Positions 17,888 to 27,415 are shown, numbered from the stretch's first letter. The stretch is DNA of 64,000 bases from Ruegeria arenilitoris (GCF_013030265.1 NZ_WPZQ01000006.1:289546-353545); one strand, 5' to 3'. Translations and numbers: made by a program. The notes: generated by a model not told the origin, from the sequence alone.

Positions 17888-18928
17888 TCAGATATTCTCG
17901 ACCGATCTATCTCTGACACCAGTCGTTTCTGCAGCTTTCGGCGTTCGCGAAGAAAATCGGCCTTCGATCCTGTTTCGAAGCTTGCTAAATCTGCGGCGCA
18001 CCACCTGTGCCATGTCCACGAAGGGGCGGAAATAGATATCCGAAATGCGCGACGCATGAGCCTCGGAAGGTTGCAGACCGAACTTGAGGCGGCTGTTCTG
18101 CTCGGACAAATGCAGAGACCCGAACAGCCAATCCCAGACCGCAAAGGCCACGCCAAAGTTCTTGTCATGATGCTCGCGCGCGATCGAGTGATGCACCTGA
18201 TGCTGCGCCGGCGAGATGAGGATGTGCTCCAGCCAGGGCCAGTAGCGGATCGAGATATGAGAATGCCGCAGGTTCGAACCGGTCATGTGGAAGACAAAGG
18301 ACATGACGTTCACGCCAAGCACCGTATAAAGATCTACCGCGCTACCAAACAGGAACAGGAAAACCGCCATTGTCGTCCCCTGCGCAACGGCACCGCGGAG
18401 ACTATAGAGAATTCCCTCCAACGGGTGCGTTCGATACACCGTGATCGGCGTCATCGTCTCAGCCGAGTGATGGGTTTTGTGGATGGCCCACAACAACGGC
18501 CAACGATGCATCCAGCGATGAACCAGATATTTGGTGAAGTCATCGACGATAAAGATAGTCGCCGTGAACAACGCGACGATTATGCCCGTCGGAGCATCCG
18601 AGAACACGCCCCTTTGCAGGAATGCAATATCATGCAGCGCATAGTAGAGGGCGGTTGCAATCGCCAACTGCGATAAAAGCAGCGGCGAAATGAACATCGT
18701 GAACACCCGATTGATCACGAAAATCTTGTAGTCAGCCTTTGCTGATGGCGAAAAAAGGATTTTGCGATCGAATATCTGATGCAGCGCCAGCTTGAAAGAA
18801 GATCTGCGTACTGCAACCAGCCAGACCAGAGCAATCAGAACGGTCAAAATCAAATACCCCAAAAAAACACGTTTCTTGGGATTGGAAAAATCTGCAAGGA
18901 CAGAGCTTATTTGCTCGAGTAAATCCAA
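17888..18928 (-). CDS. membrane fatty acid hydroxylase / sterol desaturase family protein
   Basis: 346-aa integral membrane di-iron oxygenase. Histidine boxes HRWMH, HKTHH and HQVHH match the family, between several hydrophobic helices. Substrate unknown (lipid, carotenoid or sterol-like). The start is uncertain. A TTG at 18946 would lie inside the T-run of the preceding terminator. The TTG at 18928, six bases after GAAAGG, is preferred. The C-terminal 60 residues are basic and divergent. Confidence 0.82.
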   Translation of the reverse strand: MDLLEQISSVLADFSNPKKRVFLGYLILTVLIALVWLVAVRRSSFKLALHQIFDRKILFSPSAKADYKIFVINRVFTMFISPLLLSQLAIATALYYALHDIAFLQRGVFSDAPTGIIVALFTATIFIVDDFTKYLVHRWMHRWPLLWAIHKTHHSAETMTPITVYRTHPLEGILYSLRGAVAQGTTMAVFLFLFGSAVDLYTVLGVNVMSFVFHMTGSNLRHSHISIRYWPWLEHILISPAQHQVHHSIAREHHDKNFGVAFAVWDWLFGSLHLSEQNSRLKFGLQPSEAHASRISDIYFRPFVDMAQVVRRRFSKLRNRIEGRFSSRTPKAAETTGVRDRSVENI

Positions 18929-18941
18929 GGGATGCCTTTCG

Positions 18942-18980
18942 GCCAAAAATCCGGCAGCACCATTTACTGCGCTGCCGGAT
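18942..18980 (-). terminator. terminator of the DUF4856-like gene
   Basis: Perfect 10-bp stem ATCCGGCAGC/GCTGCCGGAT with a 12-base loop, followed on the minus strand by TTTTTGG. It lies 17 bp after the stop at 18997. Confidence 0.85.
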
Positions 18981-18996
18981 CAGGGTCAAAAGACCC

Positions 18997-20397
18997 TTAG
19001 TCGTTTTCTGCCGAGGCGTTCTCGCCCAGCTTTTCAGCCAGTGCTGCCAGATCCGCAGTCGCGTCGTTCGCACGCGATTCGATACCGAACGTGTCGATCA
19101 GCAGTTTCTGAACTTTCAGCATGTTGACCTGATAGTCATCCAGCGTCATTTCGCGGCCGCGGACAAAGTTGCCATCGGCATCGATGTCGGACACCATCTT
19201 GCCGTCAGGCATCGCCGGACCGAAACCGATCAACCAGTTCAGATCAATAGCAGTGGCACCCAGGTTGTTTTTGCCCGACTGCAGAGCCATCGAGAAGCCT
19301 TTGAGCTCACCCCAGTGTTTGGCATAGTTGCGCAGTGCCTTGTCGGTATCTTCACCCGACTTGATCTTGTCGATGTCCTTGTAGACCGAACCAGCATACT
19401 TGAATGTCGCTTCTGCCAGCGTTTTTTCCCAGTTCGTCTCGATGATGTCGGCGTAGTTTTTCAGCTCGGCACGCTGCTCATCGGTCAGAGCTTCGCCATT
19501 TGCAGATGCGATCAGCGCACGGCCATCACGGAAGGCATTGAAGATGGTGTTCATGTATTGGGTCGACTTGGTGCCGCCCTTGTCTGCACCTGCGGCATAG
19601 TATGCCGGGCCAAAGACCATCTCAGTTTTCAGGTCGATGACACCGTCACCGTTTGCGTCAGCAGCAGCCATGTCTTTCTGCTTGGACACGCCATAGTTCT
19701 GCTCAGGTGACAGGCTTGCCGAGTGGGCTGCAGCACCGAAGTAACCGAACGCTTCGTCCCACGAATGCTCTTTACCGGTGTAGTGTGCGCCTTCTTTGTA
19801 AGGCTTGTCATTCGGCTTGTTATCGGCTTCCAGTTTCTCGTCGAGGTAGTTGTCGACGGCCTGGTTGTAAGCCATTGCGCCCAATGTGAACTTCGAGATC
19901 AGCTGACCCCAGTCCATGCCGTTCACCGGATCGTAACCCTGGTTAGAGGCTGCTGCCATCTTGATCATCTGCAGTGCAACGTCGACACCGGTCTGGTTGC
20001 CGGGCCATGCCGTCATAGCGCCTTTGTAGAACTTGCCCGAGATGTTCTTGCCTTTGGAAATTTCATTCACAGTCGATTGCTTGACCGGGAAACCGTCTTT
20101 GGAGGCAGGCGCGATGATGACCAGGTCTTCTTCAGAACCGTTGAAGTAAGACAGCATCAGAGCTTCGACTTCGGCCGCATTGTTGCCGCCATCGCCTTTG
20201 CCGGCTGCTTTTTTCAGGCTGTCATGCAGCACATGGCGCGCGATCTGGCCGGAGTAGGATACCGAGTCAGTCTTGTCGCCTTCATAGCCTTTCACGGTGA
20301 CCGGGAAGGGACCGTATGATTCCTGAGCCAGCGCCGCGCCACCGACGAGCGTAGCTGCGATGATCGCAGAAGTGAGTTTGAGTTTTGATTTGAGCAT
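18997..20397 (-). CDS. secreted DUF4856 / imelysin-like protein
   Basis: 466-aa exported protein with a signal peptide (MLKSKLKLTSAIIAATLVGG, cleavage near ALAQ|ES). The YSGQIARHVLHDSLKKA start of the mature part and the repeated long helices resemble DUF4856 and imelysin-type proteins, some of which are linked to iron. An EF-hand-like calcium loop DANGDGVIDL lies near residue 240. ATG at 20397 is chosen because GAGGGA precedes it. It is transcribed alone, with its own terminator. Function in this organism is unknown. Confidence 0.72.
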   Translation of the reverse strand: MLKSKLKLTSAIIAATLVGGAALAQESYGPFPVTVKGYEGDKTDSVSYSGQIARHVLHDSLKKAAGKGDGGNNAAEVEALMLSYFNGSEEDLVIIAPASKDGFPVKQSTVNEISKGKNISGKFYKGAMTAWPGNQTGVDVALQMIKMAAASNQGYDPVNGMDWGQLISKFTLGAMAYNQAVDNYLDEKLEADNKPNDKPYKEGAHYTGKEHSWDEAFGYFGAAAHSASLSPEQNYGVSKQKDMAAADANGDGVIDLKTEMVFGPAYYAAGADKGGTKSTQYMNTIFNAFRDGRALIASANGEALTDEQRAELKNYADIIETNWEKTLAEATFKYAGSVYKDIDKIKSGEDTDKALRNYAKHWGELKGFSMALQSGKNNLGATAIDLNWLIGFGPAMPDGKMVSDIDADGNFVRGREMTLDDYQVNMLKVQKLLIDTFGIESRANDATADLAALAEKLGENASAEND

Positions 20398-20416
20398 AGG
20401 GGTCCCTCGGTTATTG

Positions 20417-20435
20417 TCCGACAAAAGGAGTCGGA
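20417..20435. repeat. inverted repeat upstream of the DUF4856-like gene
   Basis: Perfect 6-bp arms TCCGAC/GTCGGA around 7 bases, 20 bp before the start codon. Likely an operator or a short mRNA hairpin. Confidence 0.4.
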
Positions 20436-20645
20436 AAATTTAATCTGATCTTTTTAGTCAGCTTAAGCCCCGAGATGTCAAGCCCTATTGAGCGCAAACA
20501 CCATCATGTTAGCGCCAATGAACCTCAAAGCTTGTGCATTAACAGCTTCCCCCTAATGAGAGGTATCGCTGAGCAAGTCTCCCACCTCGCTATCTCAGCT
20601 CCCGGGAGGCGCTCGATGAACTTTCAGGGAAATCACAGAGCAAAC

Positions 20646-20671
20646 AAAAAGGCCCGCCATTTGGCGGACCT
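20646..20671 (-). terminator. clpB terminator
   Basis: Stem GGTCCGCC/GGCGGGCC (one G-T type pair) with loop AAAT, followed on the minus strand by TTTTTG, 21 bp after the clpB stop. Confidence 0.9.
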
Positions 20672-20691
20672 TTCCGATTTAGCAATACAAA

Positions 20692-23310
20692 TCAGTGCAC
20701 CACCGCATCATCGGGCCGTGGACGTTCGGATGTACCTAAACGGTCACCGATGATCAGGCCATCCGTTCCAGCAGTCACAGGAACGGTTTCGCCGTCCTTG
20801 ATCTCACCAGCCAGCAACGCTTCGGCCAGCGGGTTCTGCAAGGCGCGCTGGATCACGCGTTTGAGCGGACGCGCACCAAAGACCGGATCATAACCTTCGT
20901 TCGCCAGCCATTCCTTGGCACCGTCGTCCAGAACCAGCTCGATCTTGCGGGCGGCCAAGCGTTTTTGCAGACGCGCCATCTGAATATCGACGATGCCATC
21001 CATATCGGCCCGCTTGAGCCGGTCGAAGATGATCGTTTCGTCCAGACGGTTCAGGAATTCGGGCCGGAAATGCGCCCGGACCGCATCCATCACGTCACGT
21101 TTCGCCTGCGCACTATCCGCACCTTCTGGCAACTGACTAAGCGCCTGAGACCCAAGGTTCGACGTCAGGATGATCAGCGTCTGCTTGAAGTCCACGGTAC
21201 GACCTTGACCATCGGTCAACACGCCATCATCCAGAACCTGCAGCAGAACATTGAACACATCCGGGTGCGCCTTTTCGACCTCATCAAACAGCACGACCTG
21301 ATAGGGTCGGCGCCGCACAGCCTCGGTCAGCACACCACCTTCGTCATAGCCGACGTAGCCCGGAGGGGCACCAATCAGACGGGCAACCGCGTGTTTCTCC
21401 ATGAACTCGGACATGTCGATGCGCACCATCGCATTGTCGTCGTCGAACAGGAAGTTCGCCACAGCCTTTGTCAGCTCGGTTTTACCCACGCCGGTCGGGC
21501 CGAGGAACAGGAACGAGCCCAACGGGCGTCCTTCGTCATTCAGACCCGCGCGCGCACGGCGTACGGCGTTAGCGACAGCGGTCACCGCCGCATCCTGACC
21601 AATCACGCGGGAATGCAGATCGTCTTCCATCCGCAGCAGTTTCTCGCGCTCGCCTTCCAGCATTTTTGAGGTCGGGATACCGGTCCAGCGTTCGACCACC
21701 GAAGCGATCTGTTCCGGGCGCACCGTTTCCTCAGCCATCATGGCGTTGCTTTCGGCGTTCTCGGCCTCGGTCAGCTTTTTCTCAAGCTCGGGGATGACGC
21801 CATAAGACAGCTCACCCGCTTTGGCGAGGTTACCTTCGCGCTTGGCGATCTCCAGATCAGCACGCGCCTTGTCGAGCTGCTCCTTCAAATCACGCGCACC
21901 GGCGAGCTTGTCGCGCTCGGCCTGCCATTGGGCGGTCATCTCGGCGGATTTCTCCTGCAGATCAGCCAGATCCTTTTGCAAGGTTTCCAGGCGATCCTTG
22001 GATGCCGCGTCGTCCTCAAGCTTCAGCGCCTCTTCCTCGATTTGCATCTGCAGGATCTGGCGATCCAGCTGATCGAGTTCCTCGGGCTTGGAATCCACTT
22101 CCATCCGCAACCGCGACGCCGCCTCATCGACCAAATCGATGGCTTTGTCGGGCAGGAAGCGGTCGGTGATATAGCGATGCGACAGGGTCGCTGCCGACAC
22201 CAGCGCCGAGTCCGAGATGCGCACACCGTGGTGCAGCTCGTACTTTTCCTTGATGCCGCGCAGGATGCTGATCGTGTCCTCGACCGTCGGCTCGGTGACC
22301 ATCACGGGTTGGAACCGGCGCGCAAGGGCCGCGTCTTTTTCGACGTATTTGCGGTACTCATCCAATGTGGTCGCACCGATGCAATGCAACTCACCCCGGG
22401 CAAGCGCAGGCTTGATCAGGTTGGCGGCATCCATTGCGCCGTCGGATTTACCGGCACCAACCAGCGTGTGCATCTCGTCGATGAACAGGATGATCTCACC
22501 GGCGGCCTCAGTGACCTCGGTCAGAACGGCCTTGAGACGCTCTTCGAACTCACCGCGGTACTTCGCACCAGCGATCAGCGCGCCCATGTCCAGTGCGAGC
22601 AGTTTCTTGTCCTTCAGCGATTCTGGCACGTCACCGTTAACGATGCGCAGGGCCATGCCCTCGGCAATCGCGGTTTTACCGACGCCCGGCTCACCAATCA
22701 GAACCGGGTTGTTCTTGGTGCGGCGCGACAGAACCTGCATCGAGCGACGGATTTCTTCATCGCGCCCAATGATCGGATCGATCTTGCCCTCAGCCGCAGA
22801 CTCGGTCAGGTCGCGTGCATATTTCTTGAGCGCGTCATAACCCTCTTCCGCCGATGCGGTGTCAGCGGTGCGGCCCTTACGGATGTCATTGATCGCTTCG
22901 TTCAGTTTCTGTGCGGATACGGCACCGGCTTCCAACGCCTCTTTGGCCTTGGATTTCACCATACACAGCGCCATCAGCACCCGCTCGACGGGCACAAAGC
23001 TATCGCCAGCTTTGGTGGCGATCTTTTCGGCTTCGTCCAGAACCTTGGCCGTCTGTCCGTCCATGTAGATCTGGCTTGCATCGCCACTGACCTTGGGAAT
23101 CTTGGCCATTGCGGCGTCCAACGCCTCGACCACGCGGATCGGCGCACCGCCCGCGCGGGTGATCAGGTTGCTGGCCAGCCCCTGATCGTCATCCATCAAT
23201 GCTTTCAATATATGTGTGGGCTCCAGCCTCTGGTGCCCCTCGCGCAGCGCAATGGTCTGCGCCGCCTGCACGAAACCCCGTGCCCGCTCGGTGAACTTGT
23301 TCAAGTCCAT
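20692..23310 (-). CDS. clpB: ATP-dependent disaggregase ClpB
   Basis: 872-aa Hsp100 chaperone that rescues aggregated proteins with DnaK. An N-terminal Clp repeat domain (residues 1-145) is followed by the first AAA+ module with Walker [15 protein letters not shown] long coiled-coil middle domain spans about 400-520. The second AAA+ module has [13 protein letters not shown] and [11 protein letters not shown]. Length is standard. It is transcribed alone from a heat-shock-type promoter at 23388-23415. Confidence 0.98.
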   Translation of the reverse strand: MDLNKFTERARGFVQAAQTIALREGHQRLEPTHILKALMDDDQGLASNLITRAGGAPIRVVEALDAAMAKIPKVSGDASQIYMDGQTAKVLDEAEKIATKAGDSFVPVERVLMALCMVKSKAKEALEAGAVSAQKLNEAINDIRKGRTADTASAEEGYDALKKYARDLTESAAEGKIDPIIGRDEEIRRSMQVLSRRTKNNPVLIGEPGVGKTAIAEGMALRIVNGDVPESLKDKKLLALDMGALIAGAKYRGEFEERLKAVLTEVTEAAGEIILFIDEMHTLVGAGKSDGAMDAANLIKPALARGELHCIGATTLDEYRKYVEKDAALARRFQPVMVTEPTVEDTISILRGIKEKYELHHGVRISDSALVSAATLSHRYITDRFLPDKAIDLVDEAASRLRMEVDSKPEELDQLDRQILQMQIEEEALKLEDDAASKDRLETLQKDLADLQEKSAEMTAQWQAERDKLAGARDLKEQLDKARADLEIAKREGNLAKAGELSYGVIPELEKKLTEAENAESNAMMAEETVRPEQIASVVERWTGIPTSKMLEGEREKLLRMEDDLHSRVIGQDAAVTAVANAVRRARAGLNDEGRPLGSFLFLGPTGVGKTELTKAVANFLFDDDNAMVRIDMSEFMEKHAVARLIGAPPGYVGYDEGGVLTEAVRRRPYQVVLFDEVEKAHPDVFNVLLQVLDDGVLTDGQGRTVDFKQTLIILTSNLGSQALSQLPEGADSAQAKRDVMDAVRAHFRPEFLNRLDETIIFDRLKRADMDGIVDIQMARLQKRLAARKIELVLDDGAKEWLANEGYDPVFGARPLKRVIQRALQNPLAEALLAGEIKDGETVPVTAGTDGLIIGDRLGTSERPRPDDAVVH

Positions 23311-23387
23311 AGCATTCTCCTTTTTCTAAGCGCCCTAATTTCGCTGCGCCCGCTTGGCGGCACGCTTCGGTCTGGGCCTCGCATTTA

Positions 23388-23415
23388 ATTTGGGAAATAT
23401 CTTTGCTGCTTCAAG
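23388..23415 (-). promoter_or_regulatory. heat-shock (sigma32-type) promoter of clpB
   Basis: CTTGAAG, 14 bases, CCCAAAT on the minus strand, close to the sigma32 pattern CTTGAAA-N(13-15)-CCCCAT, 78 bp before the clpB start. The role of ClpB supports it. Confidence 0.75.
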
Positions 23416-23438
23416 AGGCTAGGCCACAGAAACCGGGA

Positions 23439-23765
23439 TTACTTGCGAGGTATTGTGTAGACGGTATAGCCTCCGGTTTCTGCCACTTGCCGGGCATCAT
23501 ACATATCCACCAATGACTGAGCCGCATTGCTACCCGTCGGACAGGAAACCAGGTCTGCCGTATGATCCAGGAAATTGACGGTAAAGGCTGTTTCACCTGT
23601 CACCTGACACCAATCATCCGCTGATCTGTAACCACGAACCAGATACAGGTTGTCATTGGTTGGTGGCGGTGCCGGATCTACGATCACATCCGGCACCGGG
23701 TATGCCGTGTTCTCTTCACAAGCAGTCAGGGCAATGGCTATTCCAAGTAGAGCCAACTTCTTCAA
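23439..23765 (-). CDS. small lipoprotein
   Basis: 108-aa predicted lipoprotein of unknown function. Starting at TTG 23765 gives MKKLALLGIAIALTAC, a typical lipoprotein signal with lipobox L-T-A-C, and GGAGGG lies seven bases upstream. Two ATG codons further upstream lack ribosome sites. The mature part is short, with a proline-rich stretch (PDVIVDPAPPPTN) and two further cysteines (DDWCQ, SCPTG). It is divergent from pyrF. Confidence 0.72.
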   Translation of the reverse strand: MKKLALLGIAIALTACEENTAYPVPDVIVDPAPPPTNDNLYLVRGYRSADDWCQVTGETAFTVNFLDHTADLVSCPTGSNAAQSLVDMYDARQVAETGGYTVYTIPRK

Positions 23766-23905
23766 CTTCTGTCCCTCCATCAAATTCATTTTGCGGGGAC
23801 CATAGCACATGTCGCCATCCACGACGTGACATAGATCACGGATGCATGGACAGAGCGGCCGGAACCCGCTAGGACGCAGACGTTTGTCAAAAAGGAGCCT
23901 GCCCC

Positions 23906-24610
23906 ATGTCCGATGACCGTCTGATCGTTGCCCTCGATGTTCCGAACGCCCTGCAGGGGCTGGCCATGGCCGAGCGGCTGGGCGACAGCGTCTCTTTCTA
24001 CAAGATCGGACTAGGCATGTTGACTGGCGGTGGGTTGGCACTGGCCAATGAACTGAAGCAGGACCACGGAAAACGCATCTTTCTGGACATGAAGCTGTTC
24101 GACATCGGCAACACTGTAGAAAACGCGGTACGGGGTCTGGCCCAGTTCGACTTGGATTTTCTAACAGTCCATGGCGACCCGCATGTTGTACGCGCCGCGA
24201 AAGAAGGCGCTTCGGGCAACGACCTCAAGATTCTGGCCGTGACGATCCTGACTTCGCTGAACCGGGATGACCTGGATTCCAGCCTATTGAAAGCGGGCGA
24301 CGTGCAGGAGCTTGTTGTTGAGCGTGCCGCCAAGGCCTTCGAAGCCGGAGCGGACGGCGTCATTGCAAGCCCGCAGGAAGCAGCCCTGATCCGCGCCCTG
24401 CCCCAATCGGAAGGCCGCCTGATTGTGACACCCGGCGTACGCCCTGCCGGAGCGGCTTTGGGAGATCAGAAACGCGTTGCTACCCCCGCAAGCGCGATTG
24501 GCGACGGGGCCGATCATATCGTTGTCGGCCGTCCAATTTATCAGGCAGATGACCCAAAAGCGGCGGCAGAAGCGGTTCTGAACGAGTTAAATTCACTGAC
24601 ACACCACTAA
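23906..24610 (+). CDS. pyrF: orotidine-5'-phosphate decarboxylase
   Basis: 234-aa TIM-barrel enzyme of the last step of UMP synthesis. The catalytic lysine/aspartate motif LDMKLFDIGNTV, the VTPGVRP phosphate-binding segment and the VVGRPIYQADDP C-terminal motif are all intact. AAAAAGGAG stands before the ATG. It is transcribed away from the lipoprotein gene. Confidence 0.97.
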   Translation: MSDDRLIVALDVPNALQGLAMAERLGDSVSFYKIGLGMLTGGGLALANELKQDHGKRIFLDMKLFDIGNTVENAVRGLAQFDLDFLTVHGDPHVVRAAKEGASGNDLKILAVTILTSLNRDDLDSSLLKAGDVQELVVERAAKAFEAGADGVIASPQEAALIRALPQSEGRLIVTPGVRPAGAALGDQKRVATPASAIGDGADHIVVGRPIYQADDPKAAAEAVLNELNSLTHH

Positions 24611-24982
24611 TTGAGTTCGCAGACTCAGCCTCAAATTTGGCTGTAAAAGCGCCCTCAACCAGTTGACCTTACGTCAGTTTTTAGGCGTGCCGCGCCAAAT
24701 CGTCTCTGTGCCCGAAAACACACATGAAAAAGGCGAGTTTTAGCAAGATCGGCTTCGAACTATCGAAATTGGCGAATTTGAGCGATTCTGTACTCGGAAC
24801 ACTCCCCAACGGACCGTATCTTCCTGAGGTCCGTTACCTCCCCCCGCAAACGCGGGGGGTCTTCTTGTTAAGGCATCGATCATCGGCAAAGTACACGGCA
24901 CATCTTTGATCTGCCGGTGTTGGTGATATACCCTCGGATATCTTGCTCCCCTACCACGCCCGCATTGCGCAGAAGGAATAGG
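24611..24982. other. pyrF-dinB intergenic region with a possible small RNA
   Basis: 372 bp without a credible protein gene; the open frame at 24724-24909 runs through the terminator and has no ribosome site. The middle holds a perfect 8-bp hairpin (24808-24835) directly followed by a strong GC terminator (24841-24858), the 3' architecture of a small RNA. Confidence 0.5.
24808..24868 (+). ncRNA. candidate small RNA 3' part: hairpin plus Rho-independent terminator
   Basis: Arms AACGGACC/GGTCCGTT (perfect, loop GTATCTTCCTGA) are followed after 5 bases by CCCCCGC-AAAC-GCGGGGG and a T-rich tail (TCTTCTTGTT). The first loop and the linker are pyrimidine-rich (CTTCCT, ACCTCC), resembling anti-Shine-Dalgarno motifs of alphaproteobacterial small RNAs. 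The element is 200 bp past pyrF, so it could instead be a distant pyrF terminator. No clear promoter was found; the 5' end is unknown. Confidence 0.4.
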
Positions 24983-26236
24983 ATGCCCGGTCTTTGCCGA
25001 GATTGTTTGACCCTGCTTTCCGAAGAACGTCGTTGTACGTCCTGCGGCAGCCCGCGTGTCAAAACACATCCAGAGCTCTTTGACCTGACCATCGCACATA
25101 TGGATTGCGATGCTTTCTATGCCTCGGTTGAAAAGCGCGACAATCCTGAACTGGCGGATAAACCGGTGATTATAGGAGGCGGCAAGCGCGGCGTGGTTTC
25201 AACCGCCTGCTATGTTGCCCGTATTCGTGGGGTGAGATCGGCCATGCCGATGTTCAAGGCGTTGCAGCTGTGTCCAGATGCCGTCGTCATCAAACCCCGG
25301 ATGTCGATCTATGCGGGTGTCTCGCGCCAGATCCGCGCGATGATGGATGAACTGACACCGGATGTAGAGCCCTTGTCGCTTGATGAGGCTTTCATGGACC
25401 TGTCTGGCACCGAGCGCCTGCATGGCGCGCCACCTGCAGTGATGCTGGCCCGGCTGGTCAAACGTATGAAGGATGAACTAGGGCTGACCGGTTCGATCGG
25501 GCTGAGCCACAACAAGTTTCTGGCCAAGGTTGCCTCGGATCTCGATAAGCCGCGCGGATTTTCAGTGATCGGCAAGGCCGAGACGGCATCGTTTCTGAAC
25601 GACAAACCCGTAAGGCTGATCTGGGGGATCGGGCCAGCGGCGCAGGAATCGCTGGACCGGGCGGGAATTCGAACATTTTCAGATCTGCTTCGATGGGATC
25701 AGGAGGCTCTGACCGCTCGCTTTGGATCGATGGGTTATCGGCTTTGGCATCTGGCGCGCGGACAGGACAAACGCCGGGTGTCTGCCCATGAACCCATGAA
25801 ATCCATCAGCAATGAGACCACTTTTTTCGAAGATACCGCCAGCCTCGATATTCTGGACGGCCACCTGTGGCGCATGTCTGAAAAAGTGGCAGATCGGGCT
25901 AAAGCAAAGGGCCTGGCCGGGCGTGTCGTGACTCTCAAACTCAAGAAGGCCAATCACAAGATCCTGACGCGAAGGGTATCACTACGCGATCCTACACAGA
26001 TCGCGGATCGGATTTATCGCACGGCGCGTGGATTATTTGATCAGGTTGGAGATCAGGGGCCCTATCGGCTGCTGGGTTGTGGTATCTCCGATCTTTGCCC
26101 GGCTGATCAGGCAGACATATCCGGCGACCTGCTGGATCCGGGTGCTGCGCAGCGGTCAAAAGCCGAACGCGCAACGGATGAGATTCGGCAAAGGTTCGGA
26201 ACCGAAGCTATCGTAAAAGGACGTTCGCTGCGTTAA
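24983..26236 (+). CDS. dinB: DNA polymerase IV with N-terminal zinc-ribbon
   Basis: 417-aa Y-family translesion polymerase. Before the polymerase part there is a short four-cysteine ribbon, C-x2-C (LCRDC) and C-x2-C (RCTSC), about residues 5-23. The catalytic palm shows HMDCDAFYASVE and SLDEAFMDLSG with the metal-binding acidic residues. GIGPAAQESLDRAGI is the DNA-binding helix-hairpin-helix, followed by the little-finger domain. AAGGAATAGG precedes the ATG. No LexA-type GTTC-N7-GTTC box is visible upstream. Confidence 0.94.
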   Translation: MPGLCRDCLTLLSEERRCTSCGSPRVKTHPELFDLTIAHMDCDAFYASVEKRDNPELADKPVIIGGGKRGVVSTACYVARIRGVRSAMPMFKALQLCPDAVVIKPRMSIYAGVSRQIRAMMDELTPDVEPLSLDEAFMDLSGTERLHGAPPAVMLARLVKRMKDELGLTGSIGLSHNKFLAKVASDLDKPRGFSVIGKAETASFLNDKPVRLIWGIGPAAQESLDRAGIRTFSDLLRWDQEALTARFGSMGYRLWHLARGQDKRRVSAHEPMKSISNETTFFEDTASLDILDGHLWRMSEKVADRAKAKGLAGRVVTLKLKKANHKILTRRVSLRDPTQIADRIYRTARGLFDQVGDQGPYRLLGCGISDLCPADQADISGDLLDPGAAQRSKAERATDEIRQRFGTEAIVKGRSLR

Positions 26237-26240
26237 ACGA

Positions 26241-27101
26241 CTACTCTGCAGCAAGCCGAACCGGTTGAGCGCCGATACAAGCGATTTCGGCAACGACATC
26301 GCGCAAAATCTCTCTGAACTCTTCAAAGTTCGCATTCGGCTCGATCGTCTCCTCATCCATATACAACGACCGGTCAATCTCGATCTGGATGGCGTGCTGT
26401 TGGCGTCCCGGCCGGCCATATGTCTGAGTGACGTAGGCCCCGGCAAAGGGCGCATTCCGCGCCACATTCAATCCTGCTGAGGCAAAAGCCGCTTCAATCT
26501 GATCGACAATGACACCTGATGCCGAAGCCCCGAACCGATCCCCCAACACAATGTCCGGCTTATTGCCGCGTGCATTGCCCGAGATGGCGACCGCTTCATG
26601 CGGCATGGAATGACAGTCGATCAGGATGGCTTGCCCGAATTCTTCTTGCGATTCGGCCAGCAATGACTTCAGTCTCGCATGATAAGGGCGCCAATAATTG
26701 TCGATCCGCAACCGCGCCTCATCCATGGTCAGCTTTCCGCGATAGATCGCGCGACCGTTTGCGACGACACGGGGAATCACACCAAGCCCCGAGGCGACAC
26801 GGGGATTATGCCCCTGACGGCGGGCCCCTTGAATCAGTGCTGGATCCAGCTCTTCCGCACTGCGGTTCAGGTCTAGATATGCACGTGGCATCGCTGCTTT
26901 CAGGAATGGGGCGCCAAACTCGGCCGCCGCATCGAACAGCTGATCAACGAATGCATCCTCGGAGGACCGAATCACGTTTCGGTTCAAAACCGTTCGCTTC
27001 ATCAGCGCTGCGGGGTAGTCCCGGCCACTATGAGGTGAGGAAAACACCACGCATGAGGTGCGCTTGGCGGGCATTTCCAATCCGTAGGCTGAGTTCTTCA
27101 T
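26241..27101 (-). CDS. N-formylglutamate amidohydrolase family protein
   Basis: 286-aa zinc-type amidohydrolase of the N-formylglutamate deformylase family (HutG-like), cleaving formylglutamate to formate and glutamate. Family motifs are SSPHSGRDYP (metal histidine), the SEDAFVDQLFD segment, DCHSMP, and a late QIEIDRSLYMDE. The ATG at 27101 follows AAGGAGA with proper spacing. It converges with dinB, four bases apart. No other histidine-degradation gene is near, so the natural substrate is uncertain. Confidence 0.85.
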   Translation of the reverse strand: MKNSAYGLEMPAKRTSCVVFSSPHSGRDYPAALMKRTVLNRNVIRSSEDAFVDQLFDAAAEFGAPFLKAAMPRAYLDLNRSAEELDPALIQGARRQGHNPRVASGLGVIPRVVANGRAIYRGKLTMDEARLRIDNYWRPYHARLKSLLAESQEEFGQAILIDCHSMPHEAVAISGNARGNKPDIVLGDRFGASASGVIVDQIEAAFASAGLNVARNAPFAGAYVTQTYGRPGRQQHAIQIEIDRSLYMDEETIEPNANFEEFREILRDVVAEIACIGAQPVRLAAE

Positions 27102-27155
27102 GGGTTCTCCTTGTTCCTTCCGAACATAGACCGGAAAATAGTTCTTCCAAACCCC

Positions 27156-27184
27156 TTGATCCCCCCAACGACTCCTTTTATAGA
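27156..27184 (+). promoter_or_regulatory. sigma70-type promoter of tRNA-Val
   Basis: TTGATC and TATAGA with a 17-bp spacer that begins CCCCC. It probably drives tRNA-Val and perhaps rpmJ. Confidence 0.75.
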
Positions 27185-27249
27185 CCCCGCTACCGGCGCG
27201 GGGTTCCGCGCCCCATTTCGTTATGGGGCAGGTCACGCAAAGGTTTTGT

Positions 27250-27324
27250 GGGCGGTTAGCTCAGCGGTAGAGCACTTCGTTGACATCGAAGGGGTCACAA
27301 GTTCGATCCTTGTACCGCCCACCA
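27250..27324 (+). tRNA. tRNA-Val (GAC)
   Basis: 75-base cloverleaf with encoded CCA. Acceptor GGGCGGT/ACCGCCC; anticodon stem CTTCG/CGAAG with loop TTGACAT, anticodon GAC at 27282-27284; T arm CAAGTTCGATCCTTG. Confidence 0.97.
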
Positions 27325-27415
27325 TCGTTTCACTGTTCCGGATTTCCGGGGCACCCGCTAACCCAGGCGCTGGCCACGTCTTTTGATGAAGGCGCCGCAA
27401 AATGGAGACAGACCC

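Larger units (their letters stand above)
20398..20691. other. intergenic region between the DUF4856-like gene and clpB
   Basis: No convincing gene. It holds the 5' leader of the DUF4856-like gene, including an inverted repeat TCCGAC/GTCGGA (20417-20435), and the clpB terminator at 20646-20671. A short plus-strand open frame from 20475 has no ribosome site and runs into clpB; it is not called. Confidence 0.6.

Noticed and set aside
20475..20753. Plus-strand open frame between the DUF4856-like gene and clpB
   Set aside because: No ribosome site, overlaps the clpB end and its terminator, and resembles nothing known.
24870..24982. LexA box upstream of dinB
   Set aside because: No GTTC-N7-GTTC or close variant; the GATAT repeats there are not an SOS box.
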